A DNA stretch of 64,000 nt from a virus: IMG/VR virus record IMGVR_UViG_3300024518_006178, positions 1 to 64,000 of that record, one strand, 5' to 3'. The position numbers were made by a program, and so were the translations under genes. Below the pieces are notes generated by a model. The model ran no database searches. It was given only the letters and a program-made list of their open reading frames with translations, and had not been told where the DNA came from. Below, in pieces: positions 7,983 to 16,610 of the stretch (position 1 is its first letter; each line of letters starts with the position of its first letter).

Positions 7983-8446
7983 TGCTCAGAGTCCTCGACG
8001 TTGTCAGGCCCGCTTCAGATACCGGACCCATGCCGTTTTTCGAGATGGCGTCGGTTAAAGAACGGGTCTTGATGAGCATCAAGGAGTACATGTACTCCGG
8101 CATCTTCAAGCATCCCACAGGGGCGCTGGCGGCCAGCATAAACGCGTATGTAAGAGGGCAGTCCATCTTCGTCTTGTCGGAGCTTCCGTATGCTGAAGCT
8201 CAAGATAAGGGCGTGCTGCCCCACGTACAGTGGTACTTGATGGGGAAAGTTGTTCCGATCAGGGTGCACCGCTTCGGAGGCAGCAAGGTGATCTACAGGA
8301 AGGCCACACTGAAGAGCTTCTTGCAGGGCAAGTGGGTGCATCCGGGTATCACTCCGAAAGAGTATATCCAGAAGGGCGTGGACCGCTTCATAGCTGAGTC
8401 TGAGGGTTACCAAATCACGGTACGTTCGCCGAGAGGGATGGTGTAA
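7982..8446 (+). CDS. HK97 gp10-like tail/neck completion protein (candidate)
   Basis: 154 residues. The pattern G-A-L-A-A-S-I, then LPYAEAQDKGV, then W-x-L-x-G-K-x-x-P-I, then V-I-Y-R-x-A-T and a G-K-W-x-H-P-G turn resembles HK97 gp10-type head-tail joining / minor tail proteins. Position shortly before the tail terminator candidate and sheath supports this. Coupled to the previous gene by a 1-nt overlap. Confidence 0.6.
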   Translation: MLRVLDVVRPASDTGPMPFFEMASVKERVLMSIKEYMYSGIFKHPTGALAASINAYVRGQSIFVLSELPYAEAQDKGVLPHVQWYLMGKVVPIRVHRFGGSKVIYRKATLKSFLQGKWVHPGITPKEYIQKGVDRFIAESEGYQITVRSPRGMV

Positions 8447-8736
8447 TGGATAGGCATATACTGGCGGGATTCGCTGCTGAGCTCGAAAAGGACGCCATCG
8501 TAAAGGCTGTGAGCAAGGGCTGGAAACACCTTACGAAGCCCGGCCCAACGGGCGTGGTGACCAAGGTGGTCTCGCCAGTTGCCCAGACCGCCTTGCTGGG
8601 CACCGCTGGGTTTGTCGGCGCGGGGGAGCTTGCGTCCAGGAGCGGGCACTTGGCCAAGCGAAGATACCAGGCCAGGCTAACTGGCTCTCTTGGGAGGAGG
8701 TCACATTTATACGGTAATCCAGCGTCGTATGGATAA
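8446..8736 (+). CDS. Small protein with N-terminal GFAAELEKDA tag
   Basis: 96 residues. MDRHILAGFAAELEKDA is a clear copy of the recurring tag. A hydrophobic Gly/Ala stretch (TALLGTAGFVGAGELA) and a basic tail follow. Coupled to the previous gene (TAATG). Function unknown; internal virion protein suspected. Confidence 0.7.
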   Translation: MDRHILAGFAAELEKDAIVKAVSKGWKHLTKPGPTGVVTKVVSPVAQTALLGTAGFVGAGELASRSGHLAKRRYQARLTGSLGRRSHLYGNPASYG

Positions 8737-8792
8737 ACTCCGTGTACTGAGGCCTCTTTTGCTGTAAAATATTGCCCTAGCGAGGGAAGAAA

Positions 8793-9479
8793 ATGGACGC
8801 GAAACAATTTCTTAAGAACCTCATGGGCAAGTATGCCGTAGCGGGAACATTCGCTGCTGATACTGTGCCCCATAAGCCTTCCGAGAATACCGTGCAGCCG
8901 GTAGGTTCTCTCGAAGAGCCGTGTCTCCATGGCATGGAGGTTAATACGGCGGCCACCTCGGCCAAGATCAGGAACATGGAGACGGATGAAAAGTTCAGGG
9001 GTGGCCCCAAGGCTACCGCAGGGGATGCCGCCCAGACCGCAGCCGCTGCCGCTGCTTCCAGCCCGAGGGTGGCGGTCCCCCGCCGATTCCAGGAGTCGTC
9101 GTCTCATACGGCGAGGCCCAGCGACGCCGGGACCACCCAGGCTATTCATCTGTATGCCAAAACCAACTACTTTATGGACAACAGGCCGGAGGTGGTCAAG
9201 ACGACCCAGGCCACGCATCTCAAGGCGTTCGCCAGGTGGCTGCGGGACAAGGGTCTGATGACTGCTCATGGCATGGCCATAACGGACGGCGGTATCGGCA
9301 AGGATGTGACCTTGACCGACAACATGCTGAGCCCGGCAGGCAAGATCTTGATGACCAAACACTATCCGGCATGGGCGAAGGCTGCCAAACCTGGCAGAAT
9401 TCCGTCCCTTTTAGAGTTTGATCGCGCGCTGCCCCAGGTCCAAGAGGCGGTCCTGCGCGTTGCGGCGAAGGGGAAATAG
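8793..9479 (+). CDS. Hypothetical virion-block protein
   Basis: 228 residues. The N-terminus (MDAKQFLKNLMGKYAVAG) is weakly tag-like, followed by an Ala-rich low-complexity stretch and a folded-looking C-terminal half. SD GAGGGAAG precedes the ATG. The 56-bp gap upstream (8737-8792) holds an AT-rich TAAAAT but no convincing -35. Function unknown. Confidence 0.65.
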   Translation: MDAKQFLKNLMGKYAVAGTFAADTVPHKPSENTVQPVGSLEEPCLHGMEVNTAATSAKIRNMETDEKFRGGPKATAGDAAQTAAAAAASSPRVAVPRRFQESSSHTARPSDAGTTQAIHLYAKTNYFMDNRPEVVKTTQATHLKAFARWLRDKGLMTAHGMAITDGGIGKDVTLTDNMLSPAGKILMTKHYPAWAKAAKPGRIPSLLEFDRALPQVQEAVLRVAAKGK

Positions 9480-9482
9480 ACG

Positions 9483-9983
9483 ATGGCAACAAAAGCTTTG
9501 ACGGCCACATTTAACCTGCATGACGCCGGTAAGACCGCCGAAGAGAGGTTTGGAGACGAGGCAGAAGCCGCCGCCAGCAAACGGGGCGCGGCTGCGACTG
9601 GCGATGTGGTGTTCACCGACCCCAACAGAAACTTCACGACGGACGGTATCACAACAAGCCACAAGATCAGGATACTAGAGGGCACTGGCAACATCCAGCG
9701 GGATGCGGACGTTGACGTTATCGGAACCACGACCATAGAGGTTAGTGGAGTCAACTTCGACGCCACGGAGGGCGGGTTGCTCTACGCGATCTACCTTCCG
9801 CCTGACACCGCCGCCATCAAGGACACCCCCTCTTCGAGAGGGTTGGGTCTGGTGGGGTTCGAGGAATGGCTGAACGCCATCGAAACCGAGGAAACCATCG
9901 CCCTGGAAACAGAGTTAATAGCTCTGCATCATTCACCGGGTCTAACCGAACAGGTTATCGTGTACGATGACACAGCGCCGTAA
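9483..9983 (+). CDS. Beta-rich structural protein
   Basis: 166 residues. The stretch FTTDGITTSHKIRILEGTG...V resembles a repeated unit inside the tail sheath protein (FTTDGIIAGDEI...IRVLDRS), so it may be a related virion domain. C-terminal half helical. It overlaps the next gene by 17 nt. Confidence 0.65.
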   Translation: MATKALTATFNLHDAGKTAEERFGDEAEAAASKRGAAATGDVVFTDPNRNFTTDGITTSHKIRILEGTGNIQRDADVDVIGTTTIEVSGVNFDATEGGLLYAIYLPPDTAAIKDTPSSRGLGLVGFEEWLNAIETEETIALETELIALHHSPGLTEQVIVYDDTAP

Positions 9984-10233
9984 CGACAAAATATTGTCGG
10001 CCTTTTTCGATGAGGTTCAAAAGCTGGGCGGCGTAGCGTCCAGCTTGTTTGAAGATAAGAAGGGCGAACTGTTGAAGCGCGTATCCGCCCAGCGACAAGG
10101 TGCTCCGCAGATTGGTAGTAACTACCAGTCGCGAGAGATGACGCCGGGCCCCGCCTATGACAGGAAGGGGCAGGGGGGCGGACAGCTGGCTTTAGGTGGT
10201 GCCGAAGCGCCGAGTGGCGAGGTGCTCTCCTAA
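9967..10233 (+). CDS. Small protein with N-terminal AFFDEVQKLG tag
   Basis: 88 residues. The tag ILSAFFDEVQKLGG is at residues 9-22; the remainder is Gly/Gln-rich and disordered. It overlaps the previous gene by 17 nt and the next by 1 nt (TAATG). Function unknown. Confidence 0.65.
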   Translation: MTQRRNDKILSAFFDEVQKLGGVASSLFEDKKGELLKRVSAQRQGAPQIGSNYQSREMTPGPAYDRKGQGGGQLALGGAEAPSGEVLS

Positions 10234-10949
10234 TGCATTACCCCAGCTACGTGAAAGACAGCATCCTAAAGTGGTTGCAGGACCTCTTCGGCCAGGAGAA
10301 ATTCTACGAGAGGCCCAACAAGCGCATCCGGGACCTGGAGGACGTGTATCAGCCTAAGCAGGAGCACGACCTCTACGATCCTGACGTGCCTGAAGAGCTT
10401 AAGGCCTGTCTAGTCAACGACTACAAGTGGCTTAAGGATCAAGAAGCCACGGGTATTCATATAGCTGATCAGTGGACTGAGAATCTTGAGAGGCCTGAGG
10501 CCAGGCCCGCTCTGATAATCTCCCGTGGCCCTATAAGTTGGGAAAATAGGGGCGGGATAGATCAGCATGAATCTTCGTCTTTCGGTTCGGGGGCCAAGCG
10601 GTTCACGGATATGCTGTTCAGTCAAGTAACCGTGAATTGCTTTAGCAGGGAGGGTCTTGAAGCAGAGCTGCTGGCAAACCTGGTCTTCCAGGCCGTTAGG
10701 TTCTTCGCCCGGGAGTTGCGCAATCAAACGAACATTTTCGAAATTGATTCTGCATCATTCGGATCCGAGGCGCTGATACAGTCTGACTCGAAGGTCGATT
10801 GGACGGTTGTGCCGGTCAGTGTAGTGCTTCATTTTCAAGACAGGTGGTTACTCAAAGTCCCGACTCAGCGTCCGGAAAAGATTGAGACCACTCTCGCTGC
10901 AAATCGTTTGGAGCAGGTCACCGAAACCGAAGTGGTGACGTTAGACTAA
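10233..10949 (+). CDS. Tail terminator / neck candidate
   Basis: 238 residues. It lies directly before the sheath gene, the usual place of the tail terminator or sheath terminator in contractile-tail phages. The RPALIISRGPISW segment and a beta-alpha C-terminal region would fit such a protein, but the assignment rests mainly on position. Coupled to the previous gene by a 1-nt overlap. Confidence 0.55.
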   Translation: MHYPSYVKDSILKWLQDLFGQEKFYERPNKRIRDLEDVYQPKQEHDLYDPDVPEELKACLVNDYKWLKDQEATGIHIADQWTENLERPEARPALIISRGPISWENRGGIDQHESSSFGSGAKRFTDMLFSQVTVNCFSREGLEAELLANLVFQAVRFFARELRNQTNIFEIDSASFGSEALIQSDSKVDWTVVPVSVVLHFQDRWLLKVPTQRPEKIETTLAANRLEQVTETEVVTLD

Positions 10950-10962
10950 CAGGAGAGAAACT

Positions 10963-13422
10963 ATGGCTAACGGGACTATCCCACGTCCGGACGCTTTTGT
11001 TGAACAAGTGTTCGGGGAGGCAACTCCCGCATTGCTACCGCCGCCGCTGCCGGTGGTAGTCATTGGGACGGCAAAACAAATAGAATTTCGCCAGCAGGCC
11101 GGGTCCTATGCGGCGAGCACAGCAGCTACCTACGCATATCCGAATTTGCTTTCGGGTGCATCTGTCGACTTGGCATCGGTTGAGGCGTTCCTGTTCACTT
11201 CGGACGGGACGTTCCAGCTGGACAGCGGGGACTTCAGCGCCACGGCGTCTGGGGTGCAGGTGCTGTCGTATGTCACGACCTCTGATTTCGTTACCGAGGA
11301 TCAAGTCAACGGCGAGATCCAGGGTGACGAAAACATCCAGGACCCGACCGCGTACGAGGCGGATGGCGCGGGCACTATTGCCACCAAGGTGTTCACCTCG
11401 TTGTTGTCGGACTTCGTCGCGGCGGGCGTCAAGGCCGGGAACCTGCTGGAGATCATCGATGACGGTGGCGGTGGTGCCGACAACCTCCAGTACCGTGTCG
11501 ACGAGGTCACGGACCTCAACACCTTGGTTCTCCGCTTGGAGCCCGAGGATGAGTGGACGGGCTTCACGGCAGGCATCACCGGGGCCACGTTCCGCGTGAT
11601 TGCTGACTGGACTACGTTTAAGGACGAGACGGTCGACTTCCAACAGCTTGGTATAGTTGGCGGCCTCAGCATGGGGGTCATCATCGATGGTGCTCGCTAT
11701 CGTGTTGAGTTTGTTAAGAGTGCAACCGAGCTGGCCATCAACCCCGAGCAGCTCGGCGCGCTCAGCGTGACCACGATCATCGGAACGCCCGGTGGCGTCT
11801 TGATCTCGGGTGACTTTACGGATGAAATCCTTCCAGGCGACAAGATCGTCATCGAGACGGGTGCCGATGCGGGCATCTACGAGGCCGACACGGTCGTCTA
11901 CGGCGTGCCGAACACCACGGTCACGTTTATCACGGGCGACGACATTACCGCCGCCACCACCGAGCCGATTCACACGTTCAGGCCTCTCACGGCTGCGGTG
12001 GACGTTGCCTACAGCATCGACGAGAATCGCACGGACCGTAACGGTACGATCCTTCTGTCGTATGATGCGGACAGAACGGACCTGAGCGGCGTGCTCACCC
12101 AGATCCAGGACACGGATGACCTCAATAACACGCTCGGCGCTTCCGTTCCGGAAAACCCGCTGGCCTTTGGCGCGTTCTGGGCTCTACAGAATACGGGCAC
12201 AACCGTATTCGTCATCGGTATCAACAGTGACACCGTGGCTGAGCACGCGTCAGCGCTGGACATTCTCGGCAACGAGGAGGTCTACGCTCTGGCACCTCTT
12301 ACGCAGGATTCTACCGTGCATCAGCTGTATGCTGCGCACGTCACGGCGTTCTCCGCTGTGGACGCGAAGCGCGAGAGAATCGTCTTCCTGAACAGGGAGC
12401 TGTTCGTTCAGGAGACCAAGATCGACGAGGCGGACGGCACCAGCGCCGTCGCCACAAACGCCACGCCTCCGGCCAACGACTCGTTCGTTGATTCCGGTGC
12501 GGACTTCACAACCGACGGCATCATTGCGGGTGACGAGATCACCTGGACCTATACGCCGGATGGTGGATCCGTGACGACCCAGACCATCAGGGTTCTGGAC
12601 AGGTCGAACAGCACGACGCTGCTCCTGATCGAGGGTCTGCCCTCGATATTCTTCACGGACTGGGCGGCGGGCTCGACCACGGCCAAGACCTACACGATCA
12701 AGTCCAGGTCGCTTGACAAGTTCGAACAGGCTGAGTTCATTCGCGACTACTCAAAGGCCTTCGCCAACCGTCGCGTCTACAATATCTGGCCTGACCTGGC
12801 CGAGTTCACCTACACGGACAACACCCGTGATACGGACTTCCTGACCCAGGCCGAGCTTACCGGTACGCCGCCCACGACGGGCGACTTCACCGGTGTGTTC
12901 CCGGGGTACTATCTGTCATCGGTGTACGGAGGCCTCGTCGCAGGGCAGCCTCCGCAGCAGCCGTTCACCAACGTCAACGTTGTCGGCCCCACCGGGCTGC
13001 GCAACTCGAACAGGTACTTCACTGAAACCCAGATGGACATTATCGCGTCCGGCGGGACGTTCATTGTGATCCAGGAGGCGGAGGATACTCCGGTATTCTG
13101 CCGCCACCAGCTTTCGACCGATGTTACCATCATCGAAAAGCGGGAGCTGTCCATCACGAAGGACGTGGACTTCATCGCGAAGTTCTTCCGTAATCAGCTG
13201 AGGCCCTACGTTGGCAACCAGAACATCACGACCGTGTATCTTGAGCAGCTCAAGATCGTGGTGAATTCCCTGATCGAGAGGTTGGTCGCGGACGGCCAGC
13301 TTATTAGCGGCAGCCTGATCACGCTCAGACAGTCCGATGAAGAGTCGGACACCGTGCTGGTTGAGGTTGATATTCTCGTGCCGTTCCCGGCAAACTACAT
13401 CCGCGTCACCCTGTTCATCTGA
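10963..13422 (+). CDS. Tail sheath protein
   Basis: 819 residues. The N-terminus (IPRPDAFVEQVFGEAT.ALL....PVVVIGTA) and the C-terminal domain (L..LK.VVNSLIERLV..G.L, then L.QSDEESDTVLVEVDI-LVPFPANYI) are the usual signature of contractile tail sheaths, and the next gene fits a tube. It is longer than common sheaths (about 400-700), with inserted beta domains, one of which (FTTDGIIAGDEITW) resembles the protein at 9483. SD AGGAGAG precedes the ATG. It forms the contractile outer layer of the tail. Confidence 0.88.
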   Translation: MANGTIPRPDAFVEQVFGEATPALLPPPLPVVVIGTAKQIEFRQQAGSYAASTAATYAYPNLLSGASVDLASVEAFLFTSDGTFQLDSGDFSATASGVQVLSYVTTSDFVTEDQVNGEIQGDENIQDPTAYEADGAGTIATKVFTSLLSDFVAAGVKAGNLLEIIDDGGGGADNLQYRVDEVTDLNTLVLRLEPEDEWTGFTAGITGATFRVIADWTTFKDETVDFQQLGIVGGLSMGVIIDGARYRVEFVKSATELAINPEQLGALSVTTIIGTPGGVLISGDFTDEILPGDKIVIETGADAGIYEADTVVYGVPNTTVTFITGDDITAATTEPIHTFRPLTAAVDVAYSIDENRTDRNGTILLSYDADRTDLSGVLTQIQDTDDLNNTLGASVPENPLAFGAFWALQNTGTTVFVIGINSDTVAEHASALDILGNEEVYALAPLTQDSTVHQLYAAHVTAFSAVDAKRERIVFLNRELFVQETKIDEADGTSAVATNATPPANDSFVDSGADFTTDGIIAGDEITWTYTPDGGSVTTQTIRVLDRSNSTTLLLIEGLPSIFFTDWAAGSTTAKTYTIKSRSLDKFEQAEFIRDYSKAFANRRVYNIWPDLAEFTYTDNTRDTDFLTQAELTGTPPTTGDFTGVFPGYYLSSVYGGLVAGQPPQQPFTNVNVVGPTGLRNSNRYFTETQMDIIASGGTFIVIQEAEDTPVFCRHQLSTDVTIIEKRELSITKDVDFIAKFFRNQLRPYVGNQNITTVYLEQLKIVVNSLIERLVADGQLISGSLITLRQSDEESDTVLVEVDILVPFPANYIRVTLFI

Positions 13423-13449
13423 GCAGGTGGAGCATAGAAGGAGAAAATA

Positions 13450-14250
13450 ATGGCACCACTTGCAGAAGGTGGATCAGGGCGGAATCAAAGAGACACCAGT
13501 GTCGCGAATTGGCAGTGGTATGATCGTCACGTTACATCAGAGCTCAAGTCGGGCGAATTTATCTCGGCAGCAACCGTGCTGGTTGCCGCCGGGCCCCCGA
13601 TGCTACAGGACGCCGGAGTAGCCGCCCAGACGACCGAAAACGGCCCTCAGGCCCTGGCGGAAATTGCCTACCCTTTGGGTCTCATCGAGAACTTTGGTGT
13701 GTCCCAGAATAGGCAGCTCCAGCGCATGTTTGAGATCGGGTCCAAGAGGTCGTACTTCATCCCGGGGCGGACCATCGGGTCGCTGTCGCTCGGGCGAGTG
13801 CTCTTCTACGGGCCGTCGATCATGCGCGTGCTGTACTCGTACTACCCGACCAACAAGAAGTACTACGGGCCGAAGGGCGGCAAACAAGGCGTCGCCAATC
13901 AGCTCGGCACGGGGCAGATGGAAGGCGTGGGCGAGAACCTGGCCAAAAAGAACTTCATCACCACCGTCAACGATCTCCCCGGCTATGGTCGGCAGAATTC
14001 AGCGAACATCGGCAGCGAAAACGCTGACTTCTGGATCAACTTGGCGTCGGACCTGTTCGACAAGCCCTTCGGGCTGTTGTGTCTGTTGCGCGACCATCGG
14101 GACACGCCCTACGGCGCGTTCTACCTGGAAGACTGCAATCTCCAGGCGCACCAGTTCAACATCAACGCCTCTTCGGTAATGGTTGCTGAAGGCGTGTCAG
14201 CGCAGTATGACAAGATGGTGCCCCTGGCCGTATCGTCAGGCCGCACCTAG
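13450..14250 (+). CDS. Tail tube protein
   Basis: 266 residues. Immediately after the sheath and last in the operon before a strong terminator. Content such as IENFGVSQNRQLQRMFEIGSK and a repeated beta pattern fits the tail tube fold (gp19-like). Forms the inner tube through which DNA passes. SD AAGGAG at 13439-13444. Confidence 0.75.
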   Translation: MAPLAEGGSGRNQRDTSVANWQWYDRHVTSELKSGEFISAATVLVAAGPPMLQDAGVAAQTTENGPQALAEIAYPLGLIENFGVSQNRQLQRMFEIGSKRSYFIPGRTIGSLSLGRVLFYGPSIMRVLYSYYPTNKKYYGPKGGKQGVANQLGTGQMEGVGENLAKKNFITTVNDLPGYGRQNSANIGSENADFWINLASDLFDKPFGLLCLLRDHRDTPYGAFYLEDCNLQAHQFNINASSVMVAEGVSAQYDKMVPLAVSSGRT

Positions 14251-14289
14251 GATAGTGCGCTGGTCGGCCTTTAGGCTGGCCTCTTCGCC

Positions 14290-14329
14290 GGGGCAGGGAC
14301 CTTTTGCCGGGGGCCCTGCCCCACTTTTT
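14290..14329 (+). terminator. Rho-independent terminator of the sheath-tube operon
   Basis: GGGGCAGGG (14290-14298) pairs perfectly with CCCTGCCCC (14314-14322) and is followed by ACTTTTT. It ends the left plus-strand structural block. Confidence 0.92.
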
Positions 14330-14335
14330 ATGGGC

Positions 14336-14358
14336 TAAAAAGAGGGGTGACCCTCTTT
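14336..14358 (-). terminator. Rho-independent terminator of the minus-strand small-gene operon
   Basis: On the minus strand AAAGAGGG and CCCTCTTT form an 8-bp stem with a 4-nt loop, followed by a T-run. It sits tail to tail with the plus-strand terminator at 14290-14329. Confidence 0.88.
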
Positions 14359-14384
14359 ATTCCAGAGCCCTGTGGGCTGCTGGA

Positions 14385-14657
14385 TTACCACCCATCAGAT
14401 TTGCATGCGTGCTCCAGGCACCTCTGATGGTGGGCGATCATGCCCGCCCTGTGGCCCTGCGTGGGCCGGTTGTCGTGGGTGTATACCCACCGCTGCTGAT
14501 AGGGCTCATGCAGCTCCTGCCAATAGGCGAGTTGGCCGCGATGATACTCGCGGAGCTCCCGCAGCTCTTCTGGCGTGTTCGGTCGGTTCCGAAACGCCTG
14601 CGCCATGATGGACGGCTGCGCCGCCCCATAGCTCAACGTCGGTAGCATCCTGCTCAT
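14385..14657 (-). CDS. Small hypothetical protein, paralog of next gene
   Basis: 90 residues, rich in His/Arg/Gln/Trp. It shares a start (ML-PTLSYG..QPSI) and a C-terminal H-H/His-Trp pattern with the gene at 14685-14945, so they are tandem duplicates. SD AAGGAG. Role unknown. Confidence 0.7.
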   Translation of the reverse strand: MSRMLPTLSYGAAQPSIMAQAFRNRPNTPEELRELREYHRGQLAYWQELHEPYQQRWVYTHDNRPTQGHRAGMIAHHQRCLEHACKSDGW

Positions 14658-14684
14658 ATCGATCTCCTTTTCTAGGGTTTTGGT

Positions 14685-14945
14685 TTATTTGGTCCAGAGG
14701 TCGATTGCCCAGTGATGGTGCTCGATCATGCGCCGCCGAAGATCCGGGTCATTCTTTTGTGTGAGCTTGTTCCAGAACGGCCCGTGAACGTTTTCCCAGA
14801 ACTTAATCTGGGCCTGGTGTTCTCCGACCTTGTCCGACCTCTCTCGCGGCGTGGGCGGGCGGTCGTAGGCCATTCCGGCCTGCATCAGGATACTGGGCTG
14901 GTCAACGCCGTAGGACAAAGTCGGGATCATTCCTCGGTTCGACAT
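14685..14945 (-). CDS. Small hypothetical protein, paralog of previous gene
   Basis: 86 residues. MIPTLSYGVDQPSI at the N-terminus matches the neighbour, and the end RMIEHHHWAIDLW matches its MIAHHQRC region. SD CTGGAG. The gap 14946-15021 may hold a weak promoter; I see no consensus pair. Confidence 0.7.
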   Translation of the reverse strand: MSNRGMIPTLSYGVDQPSILMQAGMAYDRPPTPRERSDKVGEHQAQIKFWENVHGPFWNKLTQKNDPDLRRRMIEHHHWAIDLWTK

Positions 14946-15021
14946 AGCGATCTCCAGGGGAAGGGGTTTAAGTTTTCTCTACTATTCTTATGCCTGAAAA
15001 TAGGGTGGGAATTTACGGGGT

Positions 15022-15043
15022 AAAAAGAGGGGCGGCCCTCTTT
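15022..15043 (-). terminator. Rho-independent terminator
   Basis: On the minus strand AAAGAGGG-CCGC-CCCTCTTT is followed by a T-run. The stem contains the stop codon of the gene ending at 15042. Its sequence closely resembles the terminator at 14336. Confidence 0.85.
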
Positions 15044-15323
15044 ATTTTTCCACCAGTATATGCGACTCAGGAATGTCTCCCACGGCGACCTCGAAGGGAT
15101 GGTCGAGCTTATCGTTTAGATCGCCCAGCCTTTTCCCAAACCAGCAGTCCCCGATGACTCGCTCGACGGGCACCCACTTGAAGTTGTTGATCGGCCCACC
15201 GCTGTAGGTGGCAGTGGCCTGATATTCGTCACCACCACCACAGGCGGGCATGAAAACCAAGGGTCTACACCACTGGCCTTTTTGAATAGTGTCGTCTTCT
15301 TCGAGCAGCTTGATGCTGATCAT
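15042..15323 (-). CDS. Small hypothetical protein
   Basis: 93 residues with a Cys in CGGGDEY and a Trp-rich middle; no family recognised. SD AAGGAGCC. Second in a run with the gene at 15333. Confidence 0.65.
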   Translation of the reverse strand: MISIKLLEEDDTIQKGQWCRPLVFMPACGGGDEYQATATYSGGPINNFKWVPVERVIGDCWFGKRLGDLNDKLDHPFEVAVGDIPESHILVEK

Positions 15324-15332
15324 GGCGGCTCC

Positions 15333-15623
15333 TTAGCAGTCGAAGTAGATGGTCAGTTTCACCTGCTTGTCGGGCCGGTCGCCACTTGGCAGCTTGACCT
15401 TTGCGCCGCCCGACATGCCAGGGTCATCCCAGAAGCCATTGGATGGGCTCTTCGCGCGCATCTCGTCAACATCGAAGTGGACCTCTTGGCTGAAATCCTT
15501 CTTCTTGATGGCATCCAGGACTCCCTTGTCGACGGGGTTGTTTTCTCCGTCCAGCTTGTCGCTGTCGATATAGCATTGTGTGGGTTCGTAGTCATGAAAG
15601 TGTTCGTCAATTTGAATGATCAT
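15333..15623 (-). CDS. Small hypothetical protein
   Basis: 96 residues, acidic at the N-terminus and Asp/Lys-rich. The start overlaps the end of the next upstream gene (15607) by 17 nt. SD GGAGAAG. No family recognised. Confidence 0.65.
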   Translation of the reverse strand: MIIQIDEHFHDYEPTQCYIDSDKLDGENNPVDKGVLDAIKKKDFSQEVHFDVDEMRAKSPSNGFWDDPGMSGGAKVKLPSGDRPDKQVKLTIYFDC

Positions 15624-15840
15624 CGTCTTGCTTCTCCTTTGTCTTCCTCGAATGGTTCCAGCCTTTCACCACGGCCTTGCATAGCCCCATGACCGTGGCC
15701 TCGTCCGCGTCGAAGGGGACGAGTTCATAGGGGCCCTTGGCCCCACATTCGTCGCACGCAACGAAGACGACCCTGCCGCCCTGGAAAGCAGCCTCTTCAG
15801 ACTCACAGAACGGGCAGGGTGCTAAGTCTTCGTCATACAT
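15607..15840 (-). CDS. Lar-like zinc finger protein
   Basis: 77 residues from the ATG at 15840, which overlaps the preceding stop as TGATG and follows SD AGGAG. It starts LAPCPFCESEE... and later has VACDECGAKGPY, i.e. C-P-x-C...C-x-x-C-G-A, the pattern of Lar/restriction-alleviation-type zinc ribbons common in phages, ending W-N-H-S. Lar-type proteins modulate type I restriction, but many small ribbons share the motif. A longer reading with 32 more residues is unlikely because it lies inside the upstream gene. Confidence 0.7.
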   Translation of the reverse strand: MYDEDLAPCPFCESEEAAFQGGRVVFVACDECGAKGPYELVPFDADEATVMGLCKAVVKGWNHSRKTKEKQDDDHSN

Positions 15841-16409
15841 CACAGCTCCTTGACCGGTATCCCCAGTCGTTTGGCCGCAGCCTTGAGGGGCACAGCCCAG
15901 CCCGAGGGCTTGAGGTCCATAATCGAGCCATTCCACGAGAAGGTCATGTAGTAGACCCTGCGCCCCACGGAATTCTTTTCCCAGTGGTGGTTGGCGATAT
16001 GGATCTTCTCAGGGCGGTCCTGGTGCAGCCTGTCCATGTAAAGTTCCACGTCACATGAGGTGATCAGAAAAGAGCCCTTCTCGGAAGAGGTCTCACCCAT
16101 GAAGTTCTCGCCCCTGAACCATACAGGAATATTGGATCGCGCCGTGCCCCAAGTCCACTCGGGCCACGTGCGGATGCTTCTCTTTACCTTGTAGCTGGCA
16201 AGGCAAACCAGCCAATCTTTCTCGAAGATCGGTGTCGGGAATCGGACAACTGCTGAGGAGCAGTCTTTTTCTTTATGTGTGGCGATTGCCGGGGTGCAAT
16301 TGCCATATAGTCTGTGCCGCACCCTGCCGGAGGCCAGCATCACCGTCGCCGAGGTGGCGCTACTGAAGTGTCGGCAGGTTCCGTAATTGGGCTTGGGCCC
16401 GCTGCTCAT
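15840..16409 (-). CDS. Hypothetical protein
   Basis: 189 residues from ATG 16409, chosen for its SD (ACAGGAG, 7 nt away); an ATG at 16460 lacks one. It begins MSSGPKPNYGTCRHF and has a Trp-rich, charged body. No family recognised. First gene of the leftmost minus-strand operon, after the terminator at 16561-16603. Confidence 0.65.
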   Translation of the reverse strand: MSSGPKPNYGTCRHFSSATSATVMLASGRVRHRLYGNCTPAIATHKEKDCSSAVVRFPTPIFEKDWLVCLASYKVKRSIRTWPEWTWGTARSNIPVWFRGENFMGETSSEKGSFLITSCDVELYMDRLHQDRPEKIHIANHHWEKNSVGRRVYYMTFSWNGSIMDLKPSGWAVPLKAAAKRLGIPVKEL

Positions 16410-16560
16410 GTCAAAATCTCCTGTCTCTAAGTGCCTGAGGCCTCGCTCCGGCGGGGCCATGCGTTAGGGTCTCTATTGTTCCGACAAGCGCCTGGTATTA
16501 ATCGACTTGGGGGGAATAATATGTTGGACTATGACTGGACGTTATGCCATATCTGGCAAA

Positions 16561-16603
16561 CAAAATAAGGGGGAGGCGCAGTTCGGCCCGCCGCCCCCCC
16601 CTT
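16561..16603 (-). terminator. Probable terminator
   Basis: On the minus strand AAGGGGGGGGCG and CGCCTCCCCCTT form a 12-bp stem with one wobble pair, a 13-nt loop and then ATTTTGTTT. It would stop transcripts coming from the genes right of 17142. Confidence 0.75.
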
Positions 16604-16610
16604 CCTATTA

